Shown: one piece after another, positions 15,659 to 24,866 of the stretch
Position numbering within the stretch: the stretch's first letter is position 1
How the letters are laid out: every line of letters starts with the position of its first letter
NCBI GenBank assembly: GCA_036501515.1
Contig: DASYAD010000331.1
Coordinates: forward strand, 1 to 64,000
Source: Trebonia sp036501515
GTDB lineage: Bacteria > Actinomycetota > Actinomycetes > Streptosporangiales > Streptosporangiaceae
DNA length: 64,000 bases
Direction of reading: 5' to 3'
Notes under the pieces: model-generated
Database searches by the model: none
What the model saw: only the letters and a program-made list of their open reading frames with translations
What the model was told of the DNA's origin: nothing
Program-made: the position numbers and the translations under genes

Positions 15659-16332
15659 TGAGCCTCACCGCGGAGATCAAGGCGCTGCGCGAGCAGGTCA
15701 GCGCGCTGCACGCCGAGCTGGTCAGGTACGGGCTTGTGGTGTGGACGGCGGGCAACGTCTCCGGTCGCGTCCCCGGCCACGAGCTGATGGTGATCAAACC
15801 GAGTGGCGTCTCCTACGACGAGCTCGCCCCGGAGACGATGATCGTCTGCGACCTCGACGGCACCGTTGTCGAGGGCGACCTGTCCCCGTCCAGCGACACC
15901 GCCGCGCACGCCTACGTCTACCGGCACATGCCGGAGACCGGCGGCGTCGTGCACACCCATTCCACCTACGCCTGCGCCTGGGCGGCCCGCGGCGAGCCGG
16001 TGCCGTGCGTGCTCACCGCGATGGCCGACGAGTTCGGCGGCGAGATCCCGGTCGGGCCGTTCGCCCTGATCGGGGACGACTCCATCGGACAGGGGATCGT
16101 GCAGACCCTGAAAAACCACCGCTCCGCGGCCGTGCTGATGCGCAGCCACGGGGTGTTCACCATCGGCAAGGACGCCCGGGCCGCGGTCAAGGCAGCGGTG
16201 ATGTGCGAGGACGTCGCCCGCAGCGTGCACATCTCCCGCCAGCTCGGCGAGCCGCTGGCGATCGCGCGGTCAGACATCGACCGCCTCTACGACCGCTACC
16301 AGAACGTCTACGGCCAGCCCGGCCAGTCCTGA
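15658..16332 (+). CDS. araD: L-ribulose-5-phosphate 4-epimerase
   Basis: The 224-residue class II aldolase/epimerase has GNVSGRVPGHELMVIKPSGV (substrate phosphate loop), the zinc ligands in VVHTHSTYACAWA, the conserved acidic EFGGEIP segment and the third histidine in MRSHGVFTIG. It converts L-ribulose 5-phosphate to D-xylulose 5-phosphate. The ATG shares its A with the araB stop, a strong sign of translational coupling. The opposite-strand and shifted frames over this gene are shadows. Confidence 0.95.
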   Translation: MSLTAEIKALREQVSALHAELVRYGLVVWTAGNVSGRVPGHELMVIKPSGVSYDELAPETMIVCDLDGTVVEGDLSPSSDTAAHAYVYRHMPETGGVVHTHSTYACAWAARGEPVPCVLTAMADEFGGEIPVGPFALIGDDSIGQGIVQTLKNHRSAAVLMRSHGVFTIGKDARAAVKAAVMCEDVARSVHISRQLGEPLAIARSDIDRLYDRYQNVYGQPGQS

Positions 16333-16364
16333 CGCACCCTGACCTGAACGGAGCCCTCCGCACT

Positions 16365-17870
16365 ATGATCACCCCTCCGCACCGCGAGATCTGGTTTGTC
16401 ACCGGCAGCCAGGGCCTTTATGGCGAGGAGACCCTGCGCCAGGTGGCGAGCCAGTCCCAGGCGATCGCGGAGGCGCTCGACGCCGCTCCTGACATCACCG
16501 TCCGCGTGGTGTGGAAGCCGGTCCTCACCGACTCCGACGCCATCAGGCGCCTGTGTCTCGATGCCACCGCCGACGACGCCTGCATCGGCCTGATCGCCTG
16601 GATGCACACGTTCAGCCCGGCCAAGATGTGGATCGCCGGCCTCGGGGCCCTCGGCAAGCCGCTGCTGCACCTGCACACGCAGGCCAACGTGGCCCTGCCT
16701 TGGGCGGACATCGACATGGACTTCATGAACCTCAACCAGGCCGCGCACGGCGACCGGGAGTTCGGCTACATCCTGAGCAGGCTCGGCACCAAGCGCAAGA
16801 CCGTGGCCGGGCACGTCTCCGATCCACTGGTGACCGCCGCGGTCGGCAGCTGGGCGCGGGCCGCAGCCGGCTGGGCGGCCACCCGCGCGCTGAAACTGGC
16901 CCGTTTCGGCGACAACATGCGTTTCGTCGCGGTCACCGAAGGCGACAAGACCGAGGCCGAGGCCGTTTTCGGCGTCCAGGTCAACACCTGGGGCGCCACC
17001 GAGCTCGCCGCCGCCGTGGACGCCGTGGCCGAACCGGATATCGACGCGCTGGTGGCGGAGTACGCCGACTGCTACGACGTGGCGCCCGAGCTGCTGCCCG
17101 GCGGCGCGCGGGACAAGTCGCTGCGCTACGGCGCGGCGGTGGAGCTCGGCCTGCGGTCGTTTCTCGACGGCGGCGGGTTCGGCGCGTTCACCACCAACTT
17201 CGAGGACCTGGCGGGCCTGCGCCAGCTCCCTGGCCTCGCTGTGCAGCGCCTGATGGCCGACGGCTACGGCTTCGGCGCGGAAGGCGACTGGAAGACGGCC
17301 GTCCTGGTCCGCGCGGCCAAGGTCATGGGTGAGGGGCGGCCAGGCGGCGCCTCGCTCATGGAGGACTACACCTACGATCTCACTCCCGGTGAGGAACGGA
17401 TCCTCGGCGCCCACATGCTTGAGGTCTGCCCGACCCTCACCACCTCCCGTCCCCGGCTGGAAATCCACCCCCTGTCCATCGGCGGACGCGAGGATCCGGT
17501 CCGTCTCGTCTTCACCGCCGACCCGGGGCCGGGCATCGTCGTCGCCTTGTCCGACATGCGCGACCGGTTCCGCCTCGTGGCCAACACCGTCGAACTCACC
17601 GAGCCCACCGCCCCGCTCCCCCGGCTCCCCGTCGGCCGTGCCGTCTGGAAGCCCGCCCCCGACTTCCGGACCTCGGCCACCGCCTGGCTGACGGCCGGCG
17701 GGGCGCACCACACCGTCATGTCCACGGCGGTGGGGGCCGAGGCATTCGAGGACTACGCCCGCATAGCAGGCACCGAGCTCCTCATCATCGACTCCGCCAC
17801 CACCGTCAGGTCATTCGAAGCCGAGATCCGCGCCAACGCCGCCTACTACCGACTCGCCCGCGGAATCTGA
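16365..17870 (+). CDS. araA: L-arabinose isomerase
   Basis: The 501-residue length is exactly that of AraA. Motifs include EIWFVTGSQGLYGEETL at the start, IGLIAWMHTFSPAKMWI, LLHLHTQANVALPW, the catalytic Glu in the QVNTWGATELA and NFEDLAGLRQLPGLAVQR regions, and EDYTYDLTPGEERILGAHMLE with metal-ligand His. It isomerises L-arabinose to L-ribulose, the first step before AraB. It starts 32 bp after araD in the order B-D-A, so the three form one operon. The start is set by homology. Confidence 0.96.
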   Translation: MITPPHREIWFVTGSQGLYGEETLRQVASQSQAIAEALDAAPDITVRVVWKPVLTDSDAIRRLCLDATADDACIGLIAWMHTFSPAKMWIAGLGALGKPLLHLHTQANVALPWADIDMDFMNLNQAAHGDREFGYILSRLGTKRKTVAGHVSDPLVTAAVGSWARAAAGWAATRALKLARFGDNMRFVAVTEGDKTEAEAVFGVQVNTWGATELAAAVDAVAEPDIDALVAEYADCYDVAPELLPGGARDKSLRYGAAVELGLRSFLDGGGFGAFTTNFEDLAGLRQLPGLAVQRLMADGYGFGAEGDWKTAVLVRAAKVMGEGRPGGASLMEDYTYDLTPGEERILGAHMLEVCPTLTTSRPRLEIHPLSIGGREDPVRLVFTADPGPGIVVALSDMRDRFRLVANTVELTEPTAPLPRLPVGRAVWKPAPDFRTSATAWLTAGGAHHTVMSTAVGAEAFEDYARIAGTELLIIDSATTVRSFEAEIRANAAYYRLARGI

Positions 17871-18302
17871 GGGCACGGGAGGCTATGTCAGAAAATTCCA
17901 GCGCGCATATTACGCGCGGCCCGCAGTAAACACGGCAGCAAAGCGGCCGCAACACCGAAACAAGGCTGCTTAGGCGCTTTCATTTCCTGCCGCACCCCTC
18001 ATTCAATTGCCGTCACGACTGGGTTTTACGCATCCCTTTAGTGACCGTCGCGGACTGCGTCGCAGCGCCGCGCCGAAGCTCGCTCTATTCGAGTTTCCCC
18101 AGCTCATCACCACTCTTTATTTACCCAGTCAGCCGAATACAGGCAATTATAACGATCCAAATTTCACACCTTGACATCATCTGTGAAACGGATCTACGTT
18201 CGCGATAACGCAAACGAACCAAAACTGCGGTAAGTAATTCATCGAGATCAGTCCATCAATGGACGGCGATTTCTATCCGTCTCACCGGAACAAGGAGATT
18301 GA
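17871..18302 (+). promoter_or_regulatory. Promoter region of the sugar ABC transporter
   Basis: This AT-richer 430-bp gap separates araA from the transporter genes. TTGACA (18171-18176) and TACGTT (18195-18200), 18 bp apart, form a plausible promoter. The -35 element is enclosed by an inverted repeat TTTCACA (18162-18168) ... TGTGAAA (18182-18188), centred 20 bp apart, which could be an operator. GGAG precedes the ATG at 18303. The rest holds no gene; a weak GCGCG/CGCGC hairpin after araA has no T run. Confidence 0.5.
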
Positions 18303-19487
18303 ATGAACAGAAAGATGGCGGCGGGCCTCGTCGTCACGGCAGGCGCGCTCGCGATCGCGGCGTGTTCCTCCCCGTCGAACAGCAGCAGCTCATCGGCCCC
18401 CGCCGCCAGCAGCGCCGCCTCCACCGCCGCCGCGAGCGCGGCCGCGAGCTCGGCGTCCTCGTCCTCGGCTTCTGGCACCAGCTCCATCGTCGGCTCGTCC
18501 TCGTTCAACGACGCGCAGCTGCAGGCGCTGACGACGAAGATCCAGGGCGCGATCGGCACCAAGAGCCTGTCCGGGGTCAAGATCGCGATGATCACCAACG
18601 GCAACTCCTCGTACTGGAACGAGGCCAAGGCCGGCTGGAACGCGGCCATGAAGTGGCTCGGCGGCAAGGGCGCCTCCGGCGAGTTCACCGAGCCCACGTC
18701 CTCGACCGCCAGCGTTCAGGTCTCGCTGCTCGAGACCCTGACCACCCAGGGCTACACGGGCTGGGGTGTCAGCGCGGTGACCGCTTCCTCGCTTACCACC
18801 CCGATCTCGCAGGCCGTGGCCAAGGGCGTCAGCGTGGTCGCCTACGACTCGCCCCTGCCGGGCACCAAGGCCCAGCTTTACATCGGCACGCCGAACACGA
18901 CGGCGGGCTGTGACGCGGGCAAGGCGATGACGCAGGCCATCGGCTCCGGTGACGTGGTGGCGATCAGCGGGTCGCTTACCGCCGCCAACACCCAGCAGCG
19001 GGTCAGCGGTTTCGAGCAGTGCGCGGGCTCCGGCGTCAAGGTGGTCCAGACCCTCAACGACAACCAGGACGTCGACACCGCCGTTTCCGACCTTCAGGCC
19101 GCCATCCAGGCGAACCCGAACATTAAGGGCATCTACGCGGTTTACTCCTACGACGGCGGCGCGGCAGGCCAGGCCGTCACGGCCTCAGGCAACACCGGCA
19201 AGATCACCATCGTCTCCGACGACGGCGAGGCCAACACGGTCAGCGACGTCAAGAGCGGTGTTATCGCCGCATCCATCCTGCAGCGTCCCTACTACCAGGG
19301 CTACATGCTCGCCTACGTGCTCGCGGCCGACAAGGTGCTCGGCGACAGCGCGACGGAGGCGCTCGTCAAGCCGGACTTCGCAGCCGGCGAGGCCGACACC
19401 CTCAGCACCGGGGTGGGCGTCATGACCAAGGCGAACATCAGCGACTTCCTGAGCTTCTGGAACGGCATCGGGATCTCGTCGCAGTGA
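18303..19487 (+). CDS. Sugar ABC transporter substrate-binding lipoprotein
   Basis: The N-terminus is a lipoprotein signal with the lipobox LAIAAC, followed by a 45-residue Ser/Ala-rich linker. The rest is an RbsB/XylF-type periplasmic-binding fold (VKIAMITNGNSSYWNEAKAG, then VSVVAYDSPLPG, VVAISGS and GKITIVSDDGEA). It should capture a pentose, most likely L-arabinose, and deliver it to the adjacent permease, judging by its position after araBDA. The ATPase gene overlaps its stop by 4 bp. The specificity is inferred from context only. Confidence 0.9.
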   Translation: MNRKMAAGLVVTAGALAIAACSSPSNSSSSSAPAASSAASTAAASAAASSASSSSASGTSSIVGSSSFNDAQLQALTTKIQGAIGTKSLSGVKIAMITNGNSSYWNEAKAGWNAAMKWLGGKGASGEFTEPTSSTASVQVSLLETLTTQGYTGWGVSAVTASSLTTPISQAVAKGVSVVAYDSPLPGTKAQLYIGTPNTTAGCDAGKAMTQAIGSGDVVAISGSLTAANTQQRVSGFEQCAGSGVKVVQTLNDNQDVDTAVSDLQAAIQANPNIKGIYAVYSYDGGAAGQAVTASGNTGKITIVSDDGEANTVSDVKSGVIAASILQRPYYQGYMLAYVLAADKVLGDSATEALVKPDFAAGEADTLSTGVGVMTKANISDFLSFWNGIGISSQ

Positions 19488-21025
19488 CAGAATCGGCTGC
19501 CAGCCACGCGACGCAGGGGAACGCCGACGGCGTTTCCCTGCGCCGTGTGTCTAAGACGTACGGCCTGGCCACGGTGCTCCAGGTCGGTGAACTGACCTTC
19601 AGGAACGGCGAGGTCACCGGTCTCGTCGGCGAGAACGGCGCGGGCAAGTCCACCATGCTGGGCATCCTGGCCGGGACGGTCGCGCCCGACCCAGGCGGCG
19701 AAGTGGCCATCAACGGCGAGCCGGCGCACCCGGGCTCGCCCATCGCCAGCCAGGCGGCCGGCGTCGCCATGGTCTCCCAGGAGTTCCCGCTCGTGGGCCA
19801 GCTGAGCGTGGCCGAGAACCTCACGCTCGGCATGCGTCCAGAAGGCGCGCGCGGCTTCTTCTACGACCGGAAGTCGGTCGCCGCGGCGGCCCGCGGCATG
19901 CTGGAGCGGGTCGGGCTCGACCTGGACCCCCAGGCCCCGGTGTCTACCCTGTCCATACCGGCCAGGCAGCTGCTCGAGGTGGCGAAGGCGCTCGGCCGCA
20001 GCCCGCGGCTGCTGATACTCGACGAGCCCACGTCGGCCCTCGGCCCCGTGGAAGCCGAGCTCGTGATCAGGATCGCGCGCGAGCACGCGACGGGAGGCGG
20101 CGCGGTGATTTTCGTCGGGCACCGCCTGGAGGAAGTCAGGGACGCGGCCGACCGGGTCGTCGTGCTCCGCAACGGCAGGCTCGTCGCGGACATGACCGCG
20201 GCGGAGGCGACCGACGACCGCCTTATCAAGGAAATGGTCGGCCGGGAGCACCTGGCCGTGGTGACCGCCGATCACAGCGGTCTCGCGCGGCCCGCGCCAG
20301 TCTTCACCGCCGAGGAGCTGACCGCCGAGGGCCTCGGCCCGGTGAGCCTGAACGTCCGCGAGGGCGAGGTGCTCGGCGTGGCGGGGCTGATGGGCGCGGG
20401 CCGCAGCCGGCTCCTGCACACCATATTCGGCGCCATCCCCGGCACCGGCGGCACCATGACGCTGGCCGGTTCCAGGTACGCGCCGCGCAACGCCGGCGAC
20501 GCCGTGTCGGTCGGGGTGGCGCTGGTGCCCGAGGACCGCAAGCAGCAGTCCATCCTGGCCAGCGCACCGGTCCGGTGGAACGTCACGCTGGCCACGCTGC
20601 CGCGGATCAGCCGGTCCTGGTTCCTGTTCCCGAAAACGGAGCGCGACCGGGCCAGCGAGTTCGCTGGCAGGACCGGCGCCAGGTTCGCCTCCATCGAGCA
20701 GCCGATCGGATCGCTGTCCGGCGGCAACCAGCAGCGGGTCATCTTCGGCAAGTGGTTCGCCGCGCAGCCGAAACTGCTGCTGCTCGACGAGCCCACCCGC
20801 GGCGTCGACGTGGGCGCGAAGGCCGAGATCTACGGGCTCATCGACGAGGCACGGGCCCGCGGCATGGCGGTGATCGTGGCGTCATCGGAACTTGAGGAGC
20901 TGTTCCACCTCTCCGACCAGATCGTCGTGCTTCGGCACGGCCGCATCGGCCGTGTGCTGACGAAGGATCAGTTCTCCAAGGAACAAGTGCTACTGACGGC
21001 AAGCGGAGTGAAGGAAATCCCGTGA
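19484..21025 (+). CDS. Sugar ABC transporter ATPase, tandem domains
   Basis: A 513-residue AraG/RbsA/MglA-type protein. Domain 1 has Walker A GENGAGKST (about 49-57), LLILDEPTSAL as Walker B and a degenerate signature LSIPARQLLE. Domain 2 has GLMGAGRSRLL in place of a true Walker A, the signature SLSGGNQQRVIFGKW, and LLLLDEPTRGVDVG. That asymmetry is normal for the carbohydrate CUT2 class. It energises pentose import with the permease encoded next. The GTG start overlaps the binding-protein gene by 4 bp and its stop overlaps the permease start by 4 bp. Confidence 0.93.
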   Translation: MTESAASHATQGNADGVSLRRVSKTYGLATVLQVGELTFRNGEVTGLVGENGAGKSTMLGILAGTVAPDPGGEVAINGEPAHPGSPIASQAAGVAMVSQEFPLVGQLSVAENLTLGMRPEGARGFFYDRKSVAAAARGMLERVGLDLDPQAPVSTLSIPARQLLEVAKALGRSPRLLILDEPTSALGPVEAELVIRIAREHATGGGAVIFVGHRLEEVRDAADRVVVLRNGRLVADMTAAEATDDRLIKEMVGREHLAVVTADHSGLARPAPVFTAEELTAEGLGPVSLNVREGEVLGVAGLMGAGRSRLLHTIFGAIPGTGGTMTLAGSRYAPRNAGDAVSVGVALVPEDRKQQSILASAPVRWNVTLATLPRISRSWFLFPKTERDRASEFAGRTGARFASIEQPIGSLSGGNQQRVIFGKWFAAQPKLLLLDEPTRGVDVGAKAEIYGLIDEARARGMAVIVASSELEELFHLSDQIVVLRHGRIGRVLTKDQFSKEQVLLTASGVKEIP

Positions 21026-22125
21026 CAAGAAGCCAAGCGGGAACGTCTCACGGCGACCGCCAGGACGTGCCCGGATCCCAGGAGACGGGAACCGCCGTGC
21101 GCAGGAGCCGGCTGCGGACGCTCGTCGACATCCCCGAATTCGGCGTGGTCGCCGCCTGCGTGCTGGTCTTCGTCATCGTGACGATCATGCAGCCCAGGTT
21201 CGCCGACGAAGCGAACCTTCAGGTCATCGGCCTCGACCTGTCCAACTACGGCATCCTCGCCATCGGCGTCGGGATCGTGATCCTGACCAGCGGCATCGAC
21301 CTGTCTCCAGGTGCGGTGGTCGCGCTCTGCTCGATGGTCTCCGCCTACCTGAACGTCAACTACCACGTGCCGGCCGGCTTGTGCATCATCATCTCGATCC
21401 TGATCGGCGCGGTCATCGGGTACCTGCACGGCTGGTTCGTCACCAGGCTTGACGTCCCGCCGTTCGCGATCACCCTGGTCACGCTGACCGCCGCCGCCGG
21501 CGGCGCGCTGGCGCTGACCTCGGGCCAGCCGATCAGCGGGGTGGCGTTCTTCTACCAGACCCTCACGCTGTCCAAGGTGGCGGGCGTGCCGCTCCCCGTC
21601 ATCATCTTCCTCGTCGTGGCGATCGCCGCCTGGGTGCTGCTCGAGCGGACCTACATCGGCCGCCAGATCTATGCGGTCGGCGGCAACCGCGAGGCAGCGC
21701 GCCTGGCGGGCATCCCCGTCCAGCGGCGGCTGATGCTCACTTACATCATCAGCGGCGCCTGTGCCGGCCTGGTCGCTGTGCTGGTCATCGGGCGCATCGG
21801 CGTCGGCGACCCGAGTGTCGGCAGCGGCTGGGAACTCGACGCGATCGCCGGCGCCGTCATCGGCGGCGTGAGCCTGTACGGCGGGGAGGGCCGGGTTGTC
21901 GGCATCGTGGCCGGCATCCTGCTGCTGATGCTCATCAACAACGCCCTCATCGTGCTCAACGTGTCGCCGTTCTTCCAGCAAGTGGCGCTCGGACTGGTGC
22001 TCGGGGTGGCGATTGTGGCCGACCGGATCAGGGCCAGGAGCCGTGGTCAGGCGAGACGGCGCGGCATACCAGTATTCGGCGCCCAGGGCAGCAAGCCAGC
22101 GGCCACGGAGACGCCCGCGGGCTAA
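21022..22125 (+). CDS. Sugar ABC transporter permease (RbsC/AraH type)
   Basis: The 367-residue polytopic protein has about ten hydrophobic segments. It carries the CUT2-permease segments GIDLSPGAVVAL, GWFVTRLDVPPFAITLVTL, the cytoplasmic EAA-like loop YAVGGNREAARLAGI, and GAVIGGVSLYGGEGRVVGIVAG. It forms the membrane channel of the importer. The GTG start overlaps the ATPase stop. A long polar N-terminus (about 35 residues) precedes the first segment. A hairpin downstream separates it from the convergent gene at 22230. Confidence 0.93.
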   Translation: MTRSQAGTSHGDRQDVPGSQETGTAVRRSRLRTLVDIPEFGVVAACVLVFVIVTIMQPRFADEANLQVIGLDLSNYGILAIGVGIVILTSGIDLSPGAVVALCSMVSAYLNVNYHVPAGLCIIISILIGAVIGYLHGWFVTRLDVPPFAITLVTLTAAAGGALALTSGQPISGVAFFYQTLTLSKVAGVPLPVIIFLVVAIAAWVLLERTYIGRQIYAVGGNREAARLAGIPVQRRLMLTYIISGACAGLVAVLVIGRIGVGDPSVGSGWELDAIAGAVIGGVSLYGGEGRVVGIVAGILLLMLINNALIVLNVSPFFQQVALGLVLGVAIVADRIRARSRGQARRRGIPVFGAQGSKPAATETPAG

Positions 22126-22141
22126 GTCCGCCGAGCCCGTT

Positions 22142-22178
22142 CAGTACCGTCGCGTGCCAGCAGGCGCGCGCGGTACTG
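22142..22178. terminator. Hairpin between convergent genes
   Basis: CAGTACCG and CGGTACTG are perfect 8-bp arms, extended inwards by CGCG/CGCG with small bulges. There is no T run, so termination strength is uncertain, but the position between converging genes fits. Confidence 0.5.
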
Positions 22179-22229
22179 CCGTGCACGGGTGCGCGGAGGC
22201 GGGCGGCCAAGTACCGGCGGGCCGGGAGG

Positions 22230-22697
22230 CTAGGCGACCTTCAGAATCGCCCAGACCTTCTTGCCCGCCCAGCCGGGGACCGTCTCCCAGCCCCACTCCT
22301 CGGCCAGGGTCTCGATGATCTCGAGCCCGCGCCCTGACTCCTCGTCAGGTTCCGGGTGCCTGGCCACGGGCGCGCCGAGCACGGCGGGCACGGTGTCCCA
22401 GACCTCGATAAGCAGCTGTGCGCGGTCGCTGAGCAGGCGGATCCACAGCAGCGGCAGCTTGCCCTCCGTGTCGTACCTGAGGCTGCCGTCGGGATGCGTC
22501 GACGCTCGCACCACGTTCGTACTCAGCTCGCTGACCAGCAGCTCGGTGATGTCAATGAGAGAGCCGAGCCCCCAGCCGGTCAGGGTGGCGCTGACGAAGC
22601 CGCGCGACAGGCGCGGGGCGGTCGCCAGGGCTCCGACCGGGCCGAGATCGGAAGTCAGCGGCCAGTCAGCCACGGGAGTCTCGCCGCTTACACTCAC
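22230..22697 (-). CDS. RsbW-like ATP-binding regulatory kinase
   Basis: The protein of about 155 residues fits the HATPase_c_2 family of anti-sigma-factor-like Ser/Thr kinases common in actinomycetes. It has an N-terminal strand region, the N-box-like ITELLVSELSTNVVRAS, LLIEVWDTVPAV for the G1 box (usual EVRD.S), and EESGRGLEIIETLAEEWGW for the G2 box. Such proteins regulate sigma or anti-anti-sigma factors; no partner gene is adjacent. The GTG at 22697 is chosen because upstream residues look non-coding; a TTG at 22778 is the longest alternative. Confidence 0.75.
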   Translation of the reverse strand: MSVSGETPVADWPLTSDLGPVGALATAPRLSRGFVSATLTGWGLGSLIDITELLVSELSTNVVRASTHPDGSLRYDTEGKLPLLWIRLLSDRAQLLIEVWDTVPAVLGAPVARHPEPDEESGRGLEIIETLAEEWGWETVPGWAGKKVWAILKVA

Positions 22698-22807
22698 GGA
22701 ACCCGAAATGTGACAGACAGTTACTATGCGGGCCGGTATGTCGTGAGTACCTCGGCGGTCGGCCGCAGTGCCCCACAACAGGGGAAACGCCGCTAGTCAC
22801 CCCGCTG

Positions 22808-23404
22808 TTACGCGTGCGCGCCGGGACGGAACGGTGCCCCGTGGCCGGGGATGATCACCGTGGCGAAGTTGAGCAGCGTTTTCCTGCTTGCGCTCAGCGC
22901 CGTCGCGTCGGTGGCGAGCGGGTCCTCCTCCGGGCCGGCAGCGGACCACCAGGCGTGAGTGCAGGCGTAAACGCCGTCCGCGGCCGAGGCGACGGTGGAA
23001 ATGTCCTCGGCGGTGTGCCCGGGGGTGCGCAGCAGCCGGACGGAGGGGGCCAGGACCGCCCCGTGCGCGTCCCTGTCCGTCCACCGGTCGCCGTGGTAGA
23101 CAGCCCAGTGATCGTGGATCCTGGCCGCCGGGAACAGCGCGGCGTTGACCGTGTGGTCGGGGTGGTGGTGGCTGAAGACCACGTCGGTGACGTCTTCCGG
23201 GCTCACGCCGTGCGGAACCATGGCGTCGATCAGCGCGCCGCGGTCGGCGACCATGCCCGGGTCGACGACGATCACCGCGTCACCGTCGATGATCAGCGTC
23301 ACCGTACCGCTCACGCGCTCGCCGTCACCGTCAAGCCCGACATAACCCTCGTGCAGCACGTGCACCCGAGCGGTGCCCGCAGCCGGGATAGCGATGTCAG
23401 TCAC
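22808..23404 (-). CDS. Metallo-beta-lactamase-fold hydrolase
   Basis: The 198-residue protein has the metal signature FSHHHPDHTVN, then TPGHTAEDIS and a final IIPGHGAPF, with VVDPGMVADRG as the early Asp strand. It has only the core MBL fold, similar in size to MBLAC1-type or glyoxalase II-like proteins, without the extra glyoxalase domain. Two zinc or iron ions are expected. The substrate cannot be told. It stands alone between the RsbW-like gene and mtnP on the same strand. Confidence 0.85.
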   Translation of the reverse strand: MTDIAIPAAGTARVHVLHEGYVGLDGDGERVSGTVTLIIDGDAVIVVDPGMVADRGALIDAMVPHGVSPEDVTDVVFSHHHPDHTVNAALFPAARIHDHWAVYHGDRWTDRDAHGAVLAPSVRLLRTPGHTAEDISTVASAADGVYACTHAWWSAAGPEEDPLATDATALSASRKTLLNFATVIIPGHGAPFRPGAHA

Positions 23405-23467
23405 GGGACGACTTTACCCCTAGGGGATAGATCCTAAATGTCTCACCTGAGAAGTGTGAGCATTCGG

Positions 23468-24274
23468 TTAGGGCAGCTGGAAAGGCAGCCGAATCCCGTC
23501 GAGGGCGTGCCCGCACACGTCATCCTCGCGCTCGGCCGGAAACGCGCCGATGACGTTCGCGACGAGTTCGCGCAGCCGGCTCATGTTCTGGCCGAAGACC
23601 TCGAACACCTCCGCCTGGGTAACCCCCTCGCCTTCGGTCACGCCCGCGTCGGTGTCGGTGACCAGCGCCAGCGGGGTGTAACAGAGGGCAAGTTCGCGGG
23701 CGAGCACGGCCTCGGGGTGCCCGGTCATCCCGATCAGCGTCCAGCCCTGCGCGGCGTACCACCGCGACTCGGCGCGGGTGGAGAACCGCGGGCCGTCGAT
23801 GACGACCAGCGTGCCTGACCCGGCTGGCACCCAGCCGGTCTTCCTGGCCGTGGCGATCGCGTGCGCCCGGCCGGACGGGCAGTAGGGGTCCGCGAACGAG
23901 ACGTGCACCGCGCTGGAGTCGTAGTACGTCTGCGCCCGGCCGCTGGTGCGGTCCACCAGCTGGTCAGGCACGACCAGCGTGCCCGGCCCGTAGGAGGCGG
24001 TCAGCGAGCCGACCGCGCTGGGCGCGATGATCCGCCGCACCCCGAGCGACCGCAGTGCCCACAGGTTGGCGCGGAACGGGATCTTGTGCGGCGGGTAGCG
24101 GTGATCCTTACCGTGCCTTGGCAGGAAGGCCACCCGGCGCCCGGCGACCTCGCCGACGAGAACGGGCTCACTCGGCTCGCCGAACGGCGTCTGCGTCGGC
24201 ACCTCTTCCGCGTCGGTCAGGAACTCGTAGAAGCCCGACCCGCCGATGACCCCGATGTCCGCTACCGCGGGCAC
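23468..24274 (-). CDS. mtnP: S-methyl-5'-thioadenosine phosphorylase
   Basis: The 268-residue product has the family markers ADIGVIGGSGFYEF (phosphate loop), FLPRHGKDHRYPPHKIPFRA, IIAPSAVGSL, and IDGPRFSTRAESRWYA with IGMTGHPEAVLARE. It cleaves methylthioadenosine with phosphate to adenine and methylthioribose 1-phosphate in methionine salvage. The GTG at 24274 has AGAAGGGGG a few nt upstream. The acceptor region is close to the MtnP (not purine nucleoside phosphorylase) form, but related methylthioinosine enzymes cannot be excluded. The gene lies 18 bp downstream of the FmdB-type gene on the same strand. Confidence 0.92.
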   Translation of the reverse strand: MPAVADIGVIGGSGFYEFLTDAEEVPTQTPFGEPSEPVLVGEVAGRRVAFLPRHGKDHRYPPHKIPFRANLWALRSLGVRRIIAPSAVGSLTASYGPGTLVVPDQLVDRTSGRAQTYYDSSAVHVSFADPYCPSGRAHAIATARKTGWVPAGSGTLVVIDGPRFSTRAESRWYAAQGWTLIGMTGHPEAVLARELALCYTPLALVTDTDAGVTEGEGVTQAEVFEVFGQNMSRLRELVANVIGAFPAEREDDVCGHALDGIRLPFQLP

Positions 24275-24292
24275 AAGATCCCCCTTCTCAGG

Positions 24293-24694
24293 TCAGGCCA
24301 CTTTCTCGCCGGATGACTTGCCTGAGGAAGACGACGACGCGGCAGCGGCAGAGGAAGACGACTTGCCCGCGGAGTCGCCGCCGGACTTCGAGCCGGCCGA
24401 GTCGCCGGACTTCGAGGTGGCGGAGTCGCCGGACTTCGGCGAAGACGAGGAGTCAGCGGCCGACCCTGACGAGTCGCCTGACGAATTCGCTGAAGCGGCT
24501 GCCCCGGACGAAGTGCTGTTGCGGCTGTCGGTCTTGTAGAAGCCCGACCCCTTGAACACGATCCCAACGGGCGAGAACACCTTGCGAAGCTTGCCGCCGC
24601 ACTCCTCGTGCACGGTCAGCGCCTGGTCGGTGAACTTCTGCACCTTCTCAAGCTGACCGCCGCATTCGGTGCAGACGTACTGGTAAGTGGGCAC
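24293..24694 (-). CDS. FmdB-family zinc-ribbon protein
   Basis: The first 65 residues match the FmdB/CxxC_CXXC_SSSS family: MPTYQYVCTECGGQL, then HEECGGKLRKVF and IVFKGSGFYKTDSR. The second metal pair is HxxC rather than the usual CxxC. The remaining 65 residues are a Ser/Gly/Lys/Ala-rich repeat tail with repeated SGDS units. Function is not established; the family is small and widespread. A good ribosome site (GGGAGG) precedes the GTG. It lies 18 bp upstream of mtnP and may be co-transcribed with it. Confidence 0.88.
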   Translation of the reverse strand: MPTYQYVCTECGGQLEKVQKFTDQALTVHEECGGKLRKVFSPVGIVFKGSGFYKTDSRNSTSSGAAASANSSGDSSGSAADSSSSPKSGDSATSKSGDSAGSKSGGDSAGKSSSSAAAASSSSSGKSSGEKVA

Positions 24695-24866
24695 GATTCC
24701 TCCCGGGCGGGGCCAATTCGGTTCGCTACGTTAGCACTCGCAGTAGCAGACTGCTAAGGATAACTGTGCCGGCGGGCTGCTGATTCCGCCGCAGGCCAGG
24801 CGGGACGGGCGTCCGTGGTAAAAACCGTGCGGGCGTCCTGAGCCGAAACCACTGGGGCGTCCGGTA

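Noticed and set aside
16308..17711. A 467-codon minus-strand frame over araA
   Set aside because: No homology or start site; araA is certain on the plus strand.
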